DNA of 64,000 nt from Tolypocladium sp. Sup5 PDA-1. Its lineage: Eukaryota > Ascomycota > Sordariomycetes > Hypocreales > Ophiocordycipitaceae. The DNA is taken from NCBI GenBank assembly GCA_000750105.3, contig JPHH03000021.1, positions 372,001 to 436,000 of the forward strand, written 5' to 3'. Positions 35,541-46,033 of this stretch are shown piece after piece. The notes under the pieces were generated by a model that saw only the letters and a program-made list of their open reading frames with translations, was not told the origin of the DNA and did not search any database. The first letter of the stretch is position 1. Each line of letters starts with the position of its first letter. A program made the translations under genes and the position numbers.

Positions 35541-37043
35541 ATGACGGTTACGTCGTCGCCTGCACCGGACGAGAGCAGCAATCACTACAACAACAGCAAC
35601 GGCGCTACTACCGCCAGCACCACCGCCAACACCACTGCGACGACGACGCCGGGCGGCGGCGCGCGCGACGACGACGTCTGCATAGCGGAGGGTGACGTCG
35701 CCGATCTCCGGGCCGGGCTTGGGCGGGCCGAGGCTGTGCGCGAGTGGGAGGTAGTCGACGAGGACGACTACGAGCAGGGCGAAGACGAAGACGAGGGAGA
35801 GGGAGCAGAGGGAGAATCACAGGCATCGCTGTACTATGATGAGTCGACGATGGCGTCGCTGAATCCGTTTTCCGTGGTACGTCGCCGCTGTCCTGTCTGC
35901 GCACACCCGTACCCAACCATCTACAGCTTCACATCCACATCCACATCCAGCTTCACATCCAGCCCATCCCCATGCCTCCCCAGCACCGCACACATTCCCC
36001 GCCCATGTATCCCTGCGCCATGGCCCTCGCTCACGCCCTCGCCCAGGCCGCCATCAACCGCCTGCGCGCCTACAAGCCGCCCGCCTTCCCGCTGTGGGAC
36101 GCCCTGCCCGCCCGCAAGCGCGCCGCCGTGCTGGTGCTGCTGTACGCCGACCGCTGGGGCGACCTGCGCGTCGTCATCACCATGCGCGCCGCCAGCCTGC
36201 GCAGCTTCTCGGGGCACGCGGCGCTGCCGGGCGGCAAGGCCGATAGCAAGGAGGAGACGCCGTGTATGACCCCGCCGCCCAAGTGCGTGTGAACTGGTGG
36301 TCCAGGGCTGGCTGCTGACGACGAGTGCAGATCAGATTGCCCGCCGCGAGGCATACGAGGAGATTGGGCTGCCCATGGACGACCTGCGCATCCCGCGGCC
36401 GTTCCGCATCGAGCCCCTGTGCACGCTGCCGCCGTCCCTCGCGCGCACGCACCTCGTCGTGACGCCCTGCGTGGCCTTTCTGCACGCCGACCGCAAGGCC
36501 TCGCCCGACGACCCGACGCCCCTCGTCGAGGAGTCCATGATCCCGCGCCTCGACGCCCGCGAGGTCGCCGCCGTCTTCAGCGCCCCCCTGTACAACTTCC
36601 TCAAGGCCGCCGACCTGCCCCCGCGGCCCGGCCACCAGGCGCTGCCCCCCGGGCTCTGGTACGAGGGCGCGTGGATGGCGTGGAAGGACATGCCCTGGCG
36701 GGTGCACAACTTCTACGTGCCCGTCAACAACCAGCGCGTGTCCAAGCCGCGGCGCGACAGCGCGCAGGGCAACCTGGCGCAGAAGCTCGACGAGGAGCAG
36801 GAGTTTGAGGGCCGCTTCAAGGTCTGGGGAATGACGGGCCGGCTGCTGGTCGACGCGGCGCGGATAGCGTACGGCGAGGAGCCCGAGATGGAGCACAACG
36901 CCACGTACGGCGACTACGACATCATCCAGCGCGCCGAGGAGGATGGCGCGTTTAAGGAGGTGGGCGAGGGGAGCAAGGCCGACGGCAGCGGCAACAACAA
37001 TAACAACAACAATAACGGCAACAACGGATCGGCCAAGATGTAG
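35541..37043 (+). CDS. PCD1: Nudix hydrolase, CoA-diphosphatase (Pcd1) type, with PTS1-like end
   Basis: Predicted to hydrolyse CoA or its derivatives. Yeast Pcd1 is peroxisomal. Three exons: 35541-35876, 36047-36263 and 36331-37043, giving 421 residues. The N-terminal 110 residues are Thr/Asn-rich and then strongly acidic. The catalytic region starts at about 113 (AAINRLRAYKPPAFPLWD). The Nudix box is split by intron 2: SFSGHAALPGGKAD, then EETPYQIARREAYEEIGLP, with the Tyr codon shared across the junction. The donor that keeps the frame is GTATGACC at 36264, not the overlapping GTGTATG. An Asn-rich simple tract precedes the last residues. The protein ends in Ala-Lys-Met, which fits the peroxisomal PTS1 consensus. 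Intron 1 contains CACATC repeats (35923-35965). Confidence 0.88.
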
Positions 37044-37133
37044 TAGATGTGGTGTGAAGATGGATGCACATGTGGATGCCGGCTCTGGTCGGCCCTGGTG
37101 ACGCTTTATGTTTGATGCCTTAGACGAGACGCC

Positions 37134-37156
37134 GGGGGGGGGGGGGGGGGGGGGGG
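37134..37156. repeat. Poly-G run of about 23
   Basis: An uninterrupted G homopolymer between the Nudix and Ctr gene ends. Length is likely to vary or be mis-sequenced. It could form a quadruplex. Confidence 0.9.
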
Positions 37157-37262
37157 TATCTGATGTAGATGACGCTCATGCGCGGCCAATTTGAACGATT
37201 AACTTGACATGTAGATGGATGGACGATATGCGAGAAACGAGCCGGTCTGAGAGAAGGCATGT

Positions 37263-38053
37263 CTAGTGACACGCATTGTCCTTTGTCGCCGACGTCGTTT
37301 GCCCAAAGACCAGGTATCCGAAAAAGGCCCCGAGCGACACGGCCACCATGACCCAGCCGTTGTACGTCATGAAGACGAGCCTTGGGGTCCCCGTTTAGCA
37401 TCCACGAGCCACACCGCATTCGGAACAGCAGAGGCGACTTACATGAGCATAAAGGCGTAAAAGTTCTGCAGGCCGTACAGCGCGGCCTTGACGACGTGGG
37501 CCTGCCTGCTGGCCTGGTGCTGGTTCTGCCCTGACCAGAGGAAGGGCGTGGTCTCAGTAACGGTTTCATCGTCTTTGCGGTTTTGCGACGCGCGGTCTCA
37601 GCATTGGCACGCAAAATCCCATGAGCGTTTGGGGGAGACTGGCGCAATGAGGGAGATACGACACCACCAGGCAAGCCTCGGTGTAGCGCATGTACGGCAC
37701 GGGGAGAGGGAGGGACTCACTGGGCAGGGCGGCGACGCGCTTGCTGATGCTGTCCTCGTAGCGGCGCGAGAGGGCGCGGAGGGCCTCGTAGCCCATGGCG
37801 AGGAGGACGACGGCGAGGAGGGAGAGGACGAGGGAGGCGGTGGAGCGGATGTGCCATTGGCGGAAGACGATGCAGAGGTTGGTCGTGTCCCAGGTGAAGA
37901 GCATCTACGGTTGTCAGCGGCGGCCCGTCTCGAGGAGAGGGCGGTGATGGTGCGTACGCTCATGCTGCACATGTCGTCCATGCCGCCGCCGCCGTGGCCG
38001 TGGTCCATGCCTGCGTGGTCCATGCCTGCGTGGTTCATATGCGCGTGGTCCAT
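37263..38053 (-). CDS. Ctr-family copper transporter
   Basis: High-affinity Cu(I) transporter of plasma or vacuolar membrane, acting as a trimer. Four exons: 38053-37958, 37904-37721, 37572-37443 and 37380-37263, giving 175 residues. The N-terminus is a Met/His metal-binding region with MDHAHMNHAGMDHAGMDH, then a Gly run and MDDMCSMSMLF. TM1 lies at about 52-72 (TASLVLSLLAVVLLAMGYEAL). TM2 contains the Ctr Met motif (FMLMLVFM), split by intron 3. TM3 has the GxxxG packing motif (GAFFG) in SLGAFFGYLVFG. Splicing the four exons keeps one frame throughout. The upstream ATG in the same frame (38444-38446) lies beyond unrelated sequence, so 38053 is preferred. It ends in Cys-His. Confidence 0.92.
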
Positions 38054-38195
38054 GTCGTGTGATGCCGAGGATGTACTCGCACAGTCGAAGTCGCACGGGA
38101 TGGAGTCGTGGCGCAAGGTCGCTGCAGGGTCTCTCGGGCGGGCTGTCGTCGCGGTATCAGGCGGTCGCGATGGCGGGATGCCAGGAAGCACGGGT

Positions 38196-38270
38196 AAAGG
38201 AAGAGGAGGAGGAAAAGGAAGAGGAGGAGGAAAAGGAAGAGGAGGAGGAAAAGGAAGAGGAAGAGGAAGA
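38196..38270. repeat. Polypurine tandem repeat, 18-bp unit
   Basis: Three exact copies of AAGAGGAGGAGGAAAAGG start at 38201, 38219 and 38237, followed by degenerate copies. The strand is almost pure purine. It sits about 150-220 bp upstream of the Ctr start codon. Confidence 0.88.
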
Positions 38271-38622
38271 ACAGGAGGAGGGCGGGCAGGAGGAGGGCGA
38301 GCAGATATTTGTATACGTGTCGTGGCAGACGTTGGGTGGGAGCTGAGCTGATGACGAGCGAACTGGGGGATGGAGAGTCGGAGACGCAGGCAGGTGATAC
38401 AGCGTCGATGTGAGCACGTTTCCCCCTGCCAGCTCCTGGGGGCCACTGGAACCCGACTTGCCGACGCATCAGGCGGGCCCTAGCGCCGCGAAAATAGCGC
38501 TGGGGGTGTCACGCCACAGCGACCCTGCCACGATTGCAGCGGCGGTTGGCGGGTTTAGGGTACGGAGGACGCGTCTCCGTGAGCTCTTTCTGCGGACGGC
38601 GGATAGGTAGGGAATACGTCGT

Positions 38623-38640
38623 GTACGGACCTATCCGTAC
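38623..38640. repeat. GTACGGA dyad with 4-bp spacer
   Basis: GTACGGA and TCCGTAC are perfect inverted arms separated by four bases. Same motif family as 12007-12022. Confidence 0.65.
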
Positions 38641-39080
38641 CTTGGATATGGGAGGAGTTCTGTTCTGGTTACTGCAACGGGCAAGGGGTTTCGGAGATGG
38701 CGGGCGCCGAAGCAGCATTCAGCACAGAGGCCCGGGGGCATAGGGCGTGAGCACCGTCATCCGAGTTCGGCATCAGACGTTCGGCGCAATAATAGCTCTT
38801 CCGTGAATCGAAGAAAGTGGAAAGCAACTGACTTGGCTGACGAGAGTGATTCGATCGTCACATCCGCCCGCGACCTGCGCCGTGTCGACGCGGCGCCACC
38901 GGAAGAGGCAATAGAGTCCGTCCTGGCTTACAAACCTGTCTCTGACGGCTTCAACTCCATTTTGCAACTCACAATTCTCGCACCTCTTGATCGCTTCCAC
39001 CACGTTCTCACCCAACGCCTGTCTCTTCAATATCCATAACCGACTTCACGCCCTTGGACGGTGAGATCGCCCGCTTCGCC

Positions 39081-39767
39081 ATGCTCGGACCGCCGCTCAA
39101 CGTGCCCAAGTGGTGAGTCAACCTGCCGTCATCCCCATCATCTCCATCAACTCGCCGCTGAACCGGCTCCGTCGCAGGCTCGAGGAGAACGGCCACCTGC
39201 TCAAGCCGCCCATCAACAACTACTGCGTCTACAACGACGACGTGACCGTCATGGCGCGTCTCTCCCTCACCCGTCCTTCTTCACACCAGGCCTCCCGCTG
39301 ACCGCGCAGGGCAGATCGTCGGCGGCCCCAACGCGCGTACCGACTACCACATCAACCAGACGGCCGAGTGGTTCTACCAGTACCGCGGCGCCATGCTGCT
39401 CAAGGTCGTCGACGGCGGCGTCTTCCGCGACATCGTCATCGGCGAGGGCAGCATGTTCCTGCTGCCGCCCGACACGCCGCACAACCCCGTGCGCTTCGCC
39501 GACACCGTCGGCATCGTCCTCGAGCAGCGCCGCCCGGCGGGCTCCCTCGACCGCATGCGCTGGTACTGCGCGCGCTGTGACGGCGCCGTCGTGGTCCACG
39601 AGGCGGCCTTTCACTGCACCGACCTGGGCACGCAGATCAAGGCCGCCGTCGAGGACTTCAGGGGGGACGAGGCCAAGAGGACGTGTGGGCGCTGCGGCGA
39701 GCTGGCGGACTGGGCGCCCAAGCCGGGGTCGATACCGGACCCGAACCTGGAGGAGGCAAAGGCTTGA
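39081..39767 (+). CDS. BNA1: 3-Hydroxyanthranilate 3,4-dioxygenase
   Basis: Iron-dependent cytosolic enzyme of the kynurenine pathway. It opens 3-hydroxyanthranilate to the precursor of quinolinate for NAD synthesis. Three exons: 39081-39112, 39178-39253 and 39315-39767, giving 186 residues. The start MLGPPLNVPKWLEENGHLLKPP and PINNYCVYN match the family. VGGPNARTDYHINQTAEWFYQ carries the iron-binding His and Glu, and PDTPHNPVRF the second His. Two CxxC pairs (WYCARC and TCGRC) form the rubredoxin-like metal site found in fungal and bacterial forms. Intron 2 is ambiguous. An exact family join (TVM then IVGG) needs a GC donor (39254), while a GT donor at 39258 with acceptor 39309 would insert three residues. 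Confidence 0.92.
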
Positions 39768-39927
39768 TGAGGCGATGATGATGAACGTGGTTTACGAAAA
39801 GGGGCGCATCGACGGTGGCGGGACTCGGGTGGTGTTGACGGGAGGCAGCTCCGTGTATTCTACGATATACAGTTTGCAAATGTCACGACATCCTCACTCA
39901 TACACTCCATCATCAGCCGCCCTCCAC

Positions 39928-40803
39928 CTACGTCTCCGCAAACACGTACGAGCCCGGCGACTCCTCAACCCTCACCTCCACCCTCCCCTCGTCCACCTCC
40001 CGCCCCCCAACCCTCACGCCCGCGCGCACCACGTCCCCCGGCACCACGGGCCCGACGCCCGCCGGCGTGCCCGTCAGCACAATGTCGCCCGGGTGCAGCG
40101 TCATGACGCGCGAGATGTCGCTCAGGATGCGCGGCACGCGGTAGATCATCAGCCCCGTCGACCCCCGCTGCCGCGTCTCGCCGTTGACCGACAGGAACAG
40201 CTCCGCGTCGTGCGGGTCCGCGATGGCCGCCTTGGGGATGACGCCGCTGAGCGGGAGGAACGTGTCGAAGCCCTTGGCGATGTCCCACGGGAGGCCCTTT
40301 TTCTTGGCCTCGTTTTGCGCGTTGCGCGCCGTCATGTCGATGGCCACGGCGTAGGCTGTCAAGCATCGTGTCAGCAAGAGACCTGATATCAATGTCTCGG
40401 CGTGGAGGAGCAGAACGACGCACCCTCGATGGCCTCCATGGCGCCCTGCTGGTCGTCCGCCTTGAGGTCCCGCACCATCTTGCCAATCACCAGCGCCAGC
40501 TCAACCTCAAAGTGCATATCCACGCCCTTGGGCCGCAGACACGGGCCCTCGCCGGGCAGGAGGATCGACGACGTGGGCTTGAGGAAGAAGAAGGGCTGCT
40601 TGGGCTTCATGTTTTGCAGCTCCGCGATGTGGTCCCTGCTCGCCGCCGTCAGCATGCAGGGCAGCAGTACGTCCGTAACCACTCTCAACTTGACAACCAG
40701 AGACTCACGCGTAGTTGCGCCCGATGCACACCACCTTGCCCGCCTGCTTGAGCGCCGACGTCTGCGCCGCCATCGTGGCCATGGACCGCCTGAGCGCAAA
40801 CAT
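39928..40803 (-). CDS. Fumarylacetoacetate-hydrolase family protein, FAHD1-like
   Basis: Probable acylpyruvate hydrolase or oxaloacetate decarboxylase of the FAH fold. Three exons: 40803-40709, 40635-40424 and 40355-39928, giving 244 residues. Family blocks: GKVVCIGRNYADHIAELQN, FFFLKPTSSILLPGEG, the metal-binding HFEVELALVIGK, GFDTFLPLSGVIP, NGETRQRGSTGLMIYRVPRILSDIS, and the terminal GDIVLTGTPAGVGPV. FAHD1 in animals is mitochondrial. The N-terminus MFALRRSMATMAAQ could be a short presequence. In-frame Met codons at residues 8 and 11 could give a cytosolic form. The gene is convergent with 3-HAO, with about 160 bp between stop codons. Confidence 0.92.
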
Positions 40804-41556
40804 CGTGACCGGTTGAGTAATGAATGATGCTGCTGCTCCTTTGAACGGAAGAGCCTCCCTTTTATTCACAGGCCTCCTCTTGCGAGAGCGGATGCGCGAT
40901 GGGGTAATGGGAATTGCAGCGCCTCTCAGTCGCCGCTTGCAACGGGGAGAGCCTAGAGCGGGCTCCATCCTCGGCTGCCGACGGTCGGAGCCGCCTGCTA
41001 GCAGTTCGGAGCTTCGGCGCGCCTGTGCGAATTCGGCATGGCTCGGTCCGATCTTGACCTCAAGACTCACATCGCAGGTTGCTGCGACTTCGCAGCCCAG
41101 TTGTATTCATGTCTTGTAACATGATGGCAATAAAAACAAGAGAAATAAAATCAATGCAAACACTATTCTACAATTATCGTACTGGCCCATGTGATAACGG
41201 CTGGGTAAAGTATCTGTTCATCAATTCTTCAACCCCACGTCAAGAGTATCACGGGAGGCTCGGGGGCCCAACATCAGACTGTAAAGCCAGCAAATGGACA
41301 CATTGACGTGGTGGCTTGAGCGTACGAGCCGCATATCCCATCTACAGCATCTAAGCTAGTTGCCCGAGTACATCTAATGCCCCTGCCGTGCCATCCAAAG
41401 CTATGCATTAGAACACGTATATATGCATCGGCCACGTCTACCATGCCGATGCATATATACGAAGTGTAAACCACCCCCAAAAGCCCTTGACGCCGTGCCG
41501 CGTGCAAACACATCTCATTTCATGATTCGTGGGCGGGTCGCATCCCTGGAAACCCA
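40804..41556. other. Intergenic between FAHD1-like gene and cullin-3
   Basis: Promoter of the FAHD1-like gene plus the 3' flank of cullin-3. It is A+T-richer from 41100. It contains the perfect hairpin at 41416-41461. No gene seen. Confidence 0.6.
41416..41461. repeat. Perfect 17-bp inverted repeat (hairpin)
   Basis: Left arm CGTATATATGCATCGGC (41416-41432) is exactly complementary to the right arm (41445-41461), with a 12-nt loop. It lies about 100 bp after the cullin-3 stop codon, so it is probably in or near that gene's 3' UTR. Confidence 0.9.
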
Positions 41557-44385
41557 TCAGGCCACATAGCGGTACATCGATGGCGCGTCTTCCTCGTCTG
41601 GTCGCTCCAGATACTCTCGAACAATCAGGTCCTCGATGCGCTTCTTGATGAGCGACACCTCAGGCTTGAAGCGACCCGAGAGTTGCCCCAGAACTTCGCT
41701 GACGAGCTGCGAATGGCTGAGTTCCTTGCGGGACCTGCTACAGTTAGCACATGACGTTCAAAACGCTCCAACTCGGCGGCACATACTTCATGATCCTCAC
41801 AACAGCCGCGTCGATAATGTGAGCTCTCGTCTGGTTGTTCTTCTCCTCCGTCGTCTTCCTCTCCTGAGTGCCTTCCACCTTGGAGACCGCGTTGATGATG
41901 GGCGCCTTGATCCGCACCGCCTTGCTCTGGAAAGAGGCGTTGAAGGAAAACTTGTCGCCGGCCTTGACCGACTTTGTGAGAGGTTCCTTCAGCAGCACCC
42001 GCGACTTTGGCGCCACGGCAATGGCTGTGAGAGTTCTCATCAGATCCTGCGTCGAGATGCCCGTCTTGGCTTGAATCTCTTCAAAGGACAGGCTCTCGCT
42101 GTCCTCGAGATCATTGAAGAGCATAAGCACAACCATGGCAAACGTCGGCACGTTGAGCTCGTACCGGCGCTCCCTAGCCAGTGCTCCGGATTTTCCAGCA
42201 ATAGCGGGAAACGTGCACCGGATGTCTGCACTCCCGGTCGAGCCGACCCATGTGAGCTTGCGCCCGTTGCGGTTGGTCAGATAGAACTGCTCAAAGCTAG
42301 CTTGCAGTCGTTTCACGTCGTGCGGGTAGTTGCAAGTCACCCGAGACCCATCGCCAACCGAGGCCTGGCGACCCATGACTTCCTGAGGCCAATAGTTGGT
42401 AGTGAGAACGCTGACGTTGAGGTCAATCGTCTTGCTGCCATCTCCAACAGCGTTGATGTGGCCGCGGTATGTCGACGTGAGCTCCGACGACGTGACGAGA
42501 TCCCGGAACATGCCCTCAAACTTGCTCGTAAACTGCTGCCCGAGCTCCTGCTTCATGCGTGATATGATTTGCTTCTCCACGTCGTGGCTCTCGGATTTGC
42601 CATGGAGCAGCCGTCGGGCGAGATGCCGCTGGTAGTACGTCTGGAACAAGTCCCGGTCCTGCAGGTACCGTATGAGGATGATGGCCTTTTCCAGCACAAC
42701 GTCGACCTCCGCCTCCGTCTTGCCCCTGATGCCTCTCTTTAGGTTGTCATCGATGAACAGCGACACGTACTCGGAACTCCGAGAGAACATGTTGATGAAG
42801 TCGCTGAAACTCTTGGTCAGCGCGCTCTGGACGACCAAGTCGTCTTGGAAGCACCGGCTCAACATGTTGTCGAACTTGTCCTTCAACTTCAAGACGTCGT
42901 CGACCCACTTGATCGCCGCTGCGGTTTGTTGCGCCGCTGGATTCAACGATTTGGTCTTCTCTCCGTCGGCCCCTTCCTCCCCATCGCCCTGGGCCGCGGA
43001 GAAGTCGGTGTTCTTCAATGCGTTTTCAATCTCGAGCCCAAGCTCGACGACACGCTTTTGTAAAATATCCCGAAGAGCAACTTTGTTCTCGTCCACCCTC
43101 GTGATGAGCTTGTAGAGAATGCACAAGTCGTCGATCTTGTCGTTGTCAATCATCCACTTGAGCCCGCTTCCCTCCATGGTAAGGAAGTCTTGCAGGTGAT
43201 CGCTGATGAGCGTTCGCTCTATCACTTTCAAGATTTGGGGCAGAGTTTCCCGCTCAATAGTCGTCCCGCAACGATCGACCTCCTCGTTCAGCCGCTGCTG
43301 CGTGTGTCTCAGCCAGGTGCTGGCGTCTGCGTCTCGCAAGAGCCGCTGGCATTCCTGCTCGTAGTACTCGTTGCTTTTGGCCAGGAACCGGTTTTGGAAG
43401 ACCGTCAGGTAGAGAGTTTTGTTCTCGTTCTCGTCTTCCGTCTCGTATAGGCAACTCAGCATCCGACTGCAGCTCCGAATGAGGTTTCTGTCGATGATGT
43501 CGCCCTCTCGCTCCATGTTGATCTGATCCAGCATCACCGAAATGAGGATATCAATAATCAGCTGGCTTGTGTTTTCGTTGAGGCAAGAGCGCAGGATGTG
43601 GTCGCGAAAGAGGGCGATAGTCGTGGCAAAGATCGGTACCCGGCTGGGCTCCTGCTGCGTGTAGCCTCGGTCGAGATACATGAGGATGTCGGCCGTCATG
43701 TTCATGGACATGTTGTGATCTTCCCAAGTATCTCTGACTCCCTTCAAGAACTTCTCTCCAGTCTGTCGTCTCTCGTTGGCAGAGCTCGATGACTGGCCCA
43801 TGCCGATGCTGATCAAGCTCTTGGTCACCAAGACCTCGATCTTGGGGATGACGTGCTGGGAGAACCATTGTTCCTCGAACTGCTTAACCCTGTCGTAGAG
43901 CACCTCGCCTTTCTTCTTCAGCACGATTTTGTAGGCAGCTCTGTAGAGCTCCTCGAACGAAAGTCGACCGCAGCTCTTATTGTGAATGTCGCGGAGGGCT
44001 TCTTCCAGCATGTGCCAGCAATCTTCGAAGTCGGCGCCTTCGCCATTTGACTGAAAAAAGGTATGAGTTAGTTAAGAGGCCTTCCCTTCTGTTTAACCAG
44101 CGTTTCGCAGAGGCATCGTGCGCTCCATGCTGCGACTCGGAGACGACGCGAGGAACATCGACAAGAGTCTTGAAATCCACAACGGCCCCTCCGCGGCGAC
44201 TGGAAAGAGAGAGGAGCCGATCCAGGTTTTTGGCAGATGCGCAGAGTCGCAGAGGCGTAGCATGTTGAGTGCAGACGGAACACTGGCCCAGCAACGGAAG
44301 GGATTCTTGTACTTACTCGCACGAAGCGACGGGGCGGGCGGATGCGGCCACCGCGGGCACCCGCACCCCCTCGCCCGGAGATCAT
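41557..44385 (-). CDS. CUL3: Cullin-3, scaffold of BTB-type E3 ubiquitin ligases
   Basis: Cullin that bridges BTB adaptors and the RING protein Rbx1. Three exons: 44385-44317, 44050-41787 and 41734-41557, giving 836 residues. Exon 1 encodes an Arg/Gly-rich N-terminus. Exon 2 opens with SNGEGADFEDCWHMLEEALRDIHNKSCGRLSFEELYRAAYK, the typical Cul3 start. The cullin-homology region includes RYLQDRDLFQTYYQRHLARRLL and NYWPQEVM. The end of exon 2 and exon 3 form the WHB domain with the neddylation site (VVRIMKSRKELSH, with the Lys codon split by the last intron). It ends in the invariant YLERPDEEDAPSMYRYVA. Length and both ends fit fungal Cul3. Confidence 0.95.
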
Positions 44386-45196
44386 GGCGTACCGGCGCTA
44401 TCCAATTCGTGCAACCTCCGCCGACGTCGGGAGAGGTTGTGATGATGGGCTTCGCGGGCCGTCGGTCGGGGGCAGCTTGATGGAGGGGTATCAGACCAGG
44501 TAGGAAGCCCGGAATGCGGCAGACCAAGCAAACAGGGGTGTGTGGCCCGGATGAAACAATGGATCAGCGTCTCGGTGGCCTAGCCTAGGGAATGCGCATC
44601 TCGGGGCGTGATGGCTTTGTGGAAGAGTCCACGGCCTGGACAGCTGGTCGACGTCGAGGAGACGGAGGGCTGCGAGGGGCCAGTGACCGCGCCGTCCCGC
44701 GTCTGATATTATAGTGGTAGCCTTATCGATAAGCTGCCTCAGAAGCTAACGCCAGGGGCATCAACTGGCTCTGGGGCCCGACAAAAATATGCCGCCAGTG
44801 GCGCTCTTCGACATCGGCAGCTTGGTCGGCTGCAAGTTCACTTAAGGCACTATGAACATACCCCGGGATCCAGAGACAGAATAGTTGATCCCTTACCCTT
44901 TGTGCAATGTTTGAGAAATCCGGGGTAGCAGCATAGTCTGATTCGGGGCAAGGGTAACAACCACGGACGATTGATTTGACGGTTGTTTTGTTTCTGACCC
45001 CGCTGATGCACTATGCATGAGTCAGCAACAACCACACGCCACGTGACCTTCAACTTCGACCTGTATTTTTCGTGAGGCTGCTCGAGGCTACAGCTGCCCC
45101 AGCCAGCAACCACCGTACAAACACATGCGATCAGGTCATCGCGCTGCAACCCACCACCACTGACCGTCAACTCCGTCGCACGCTGCCACCGCCAAG
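44386..45196. other. Divergent promoter region, cullin-3 and Sm D1
   Basis: About 0.8 kb between two start codons. No gene is visible. It presumably contains both promoters. Confidence 0.55.
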
Positions 45197-45762
45197 ATGA
45201 AGCTCGTCAGGTGTGTCTTCCTTTGTCCCGCTCGAAAACTGCGCACTGGATTGCGCGGAGCTGTTCCCCCAAAAGCACGAGCTCGAAAGCTAACCTCGCG
45301 CGACCAGATTCTTGATGAAGTGCGCCAACGAGACGGTGACGATTGAGCTGAAGAATGGTACGCCGGCCTGGCCTCGCTCCTGCTATTGTCGTGTCGAAAA
45401 ACGGCAAAGGGTAAAGAACGGCGGAAGAATGTTGACAACTGATACCTCTCGCAGGCACCATCGTCCACGGCACCATCGCCTCCGTCTCTCCTCAGATGAA
45501 CACCGCCCTGCGTACGGTCAAGATGACCGCCAGGGGACAGAACCCAGTCTCCTTGGACACCATGAACATCCGTGGCTCTACGATCCGATACTTCATCCTG
45601 CCCGACTCCCTCCCGCTCGACACGCTGTTAATCGACGACGCGCCCAAGCCCAAGAACAAGGCGCGCAAGGAGGCTGCCGACCGGGGAGGACGCGGCGGCC
45701 GCGGCAGAGGAGGCGGCCGAGGGCGAGGTCGTGGCTTTGGCCGTGGCCGTGGGCGAGGCTAG
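45197..45762 (+). CDS. SMD1: Small nuclear ribonucleoprotein Sm D1
   Basis: Core subunit of the heptameric Sm ring on U1, U2, U4 and U5 snRNAs. Three exons: 45197-45210, 45308-45357 and 45455-45762, giving 123 residues. The first coding exon has only 14 bp (MKLVR, with the Arg codon split). Spliced, it gives MKLVRFLMKCANETVTIELKNGTIVHGTI (Sm1 motif), then NTALRTVKMT and the Sm2 motif IRGSTIRYFILPDSLPLDTLL. The C-terminus is an RG/GRG repeat tail, the usual site of symmetric arginine methylation. Length is normal (about 120). Confidence 0.96.
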
Positions 45763-46033
45763 AATTAAGCTCACGGCAGGCCATGGCTGGCGGACACGGT
45801 GCTGCCTTTGCCTGAGCTTGAGGGGACGGGGGGGGGGCTCGATATAGAGACGGAAGGGTCGCTATCACGACGATATCGCAAGGCGATGGATTTCGGCGTT
45901 TGGGACGTTTGGTCACAAAACTTTGCTGTACAACATTTGGGGCACAGGGGAGCGGAATCGCTCGGGTATGAAACTGGCTTCTGAATACAAAACTCCTCAT
46001 GCCCACACCCTCCTCCTCGCTTGGTCTTGCACG

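Larger units (their letters stand above)
38054..39080. other. Divergent promoter region, Ctr and 3-HAO genes
   Basis: About 1 kb between two start codons. It contains the purine-rich 18-bp tandem repeat (38196-38270) and a GTACGGA dyad (38623-38640). Open frames reading Glu/Lys runs come from the repeat and are not genes. Confidence 0.55.

Noticed and set aside
37263..40803. 3-HAO, FAHD1-like and Ctr genes as a metabolic cluster
   Set aside because: Only 3-HAO belongs to the kynurenine pathway. The others are common housekeeping genes, and no further tryptophan-degradation gene is present.
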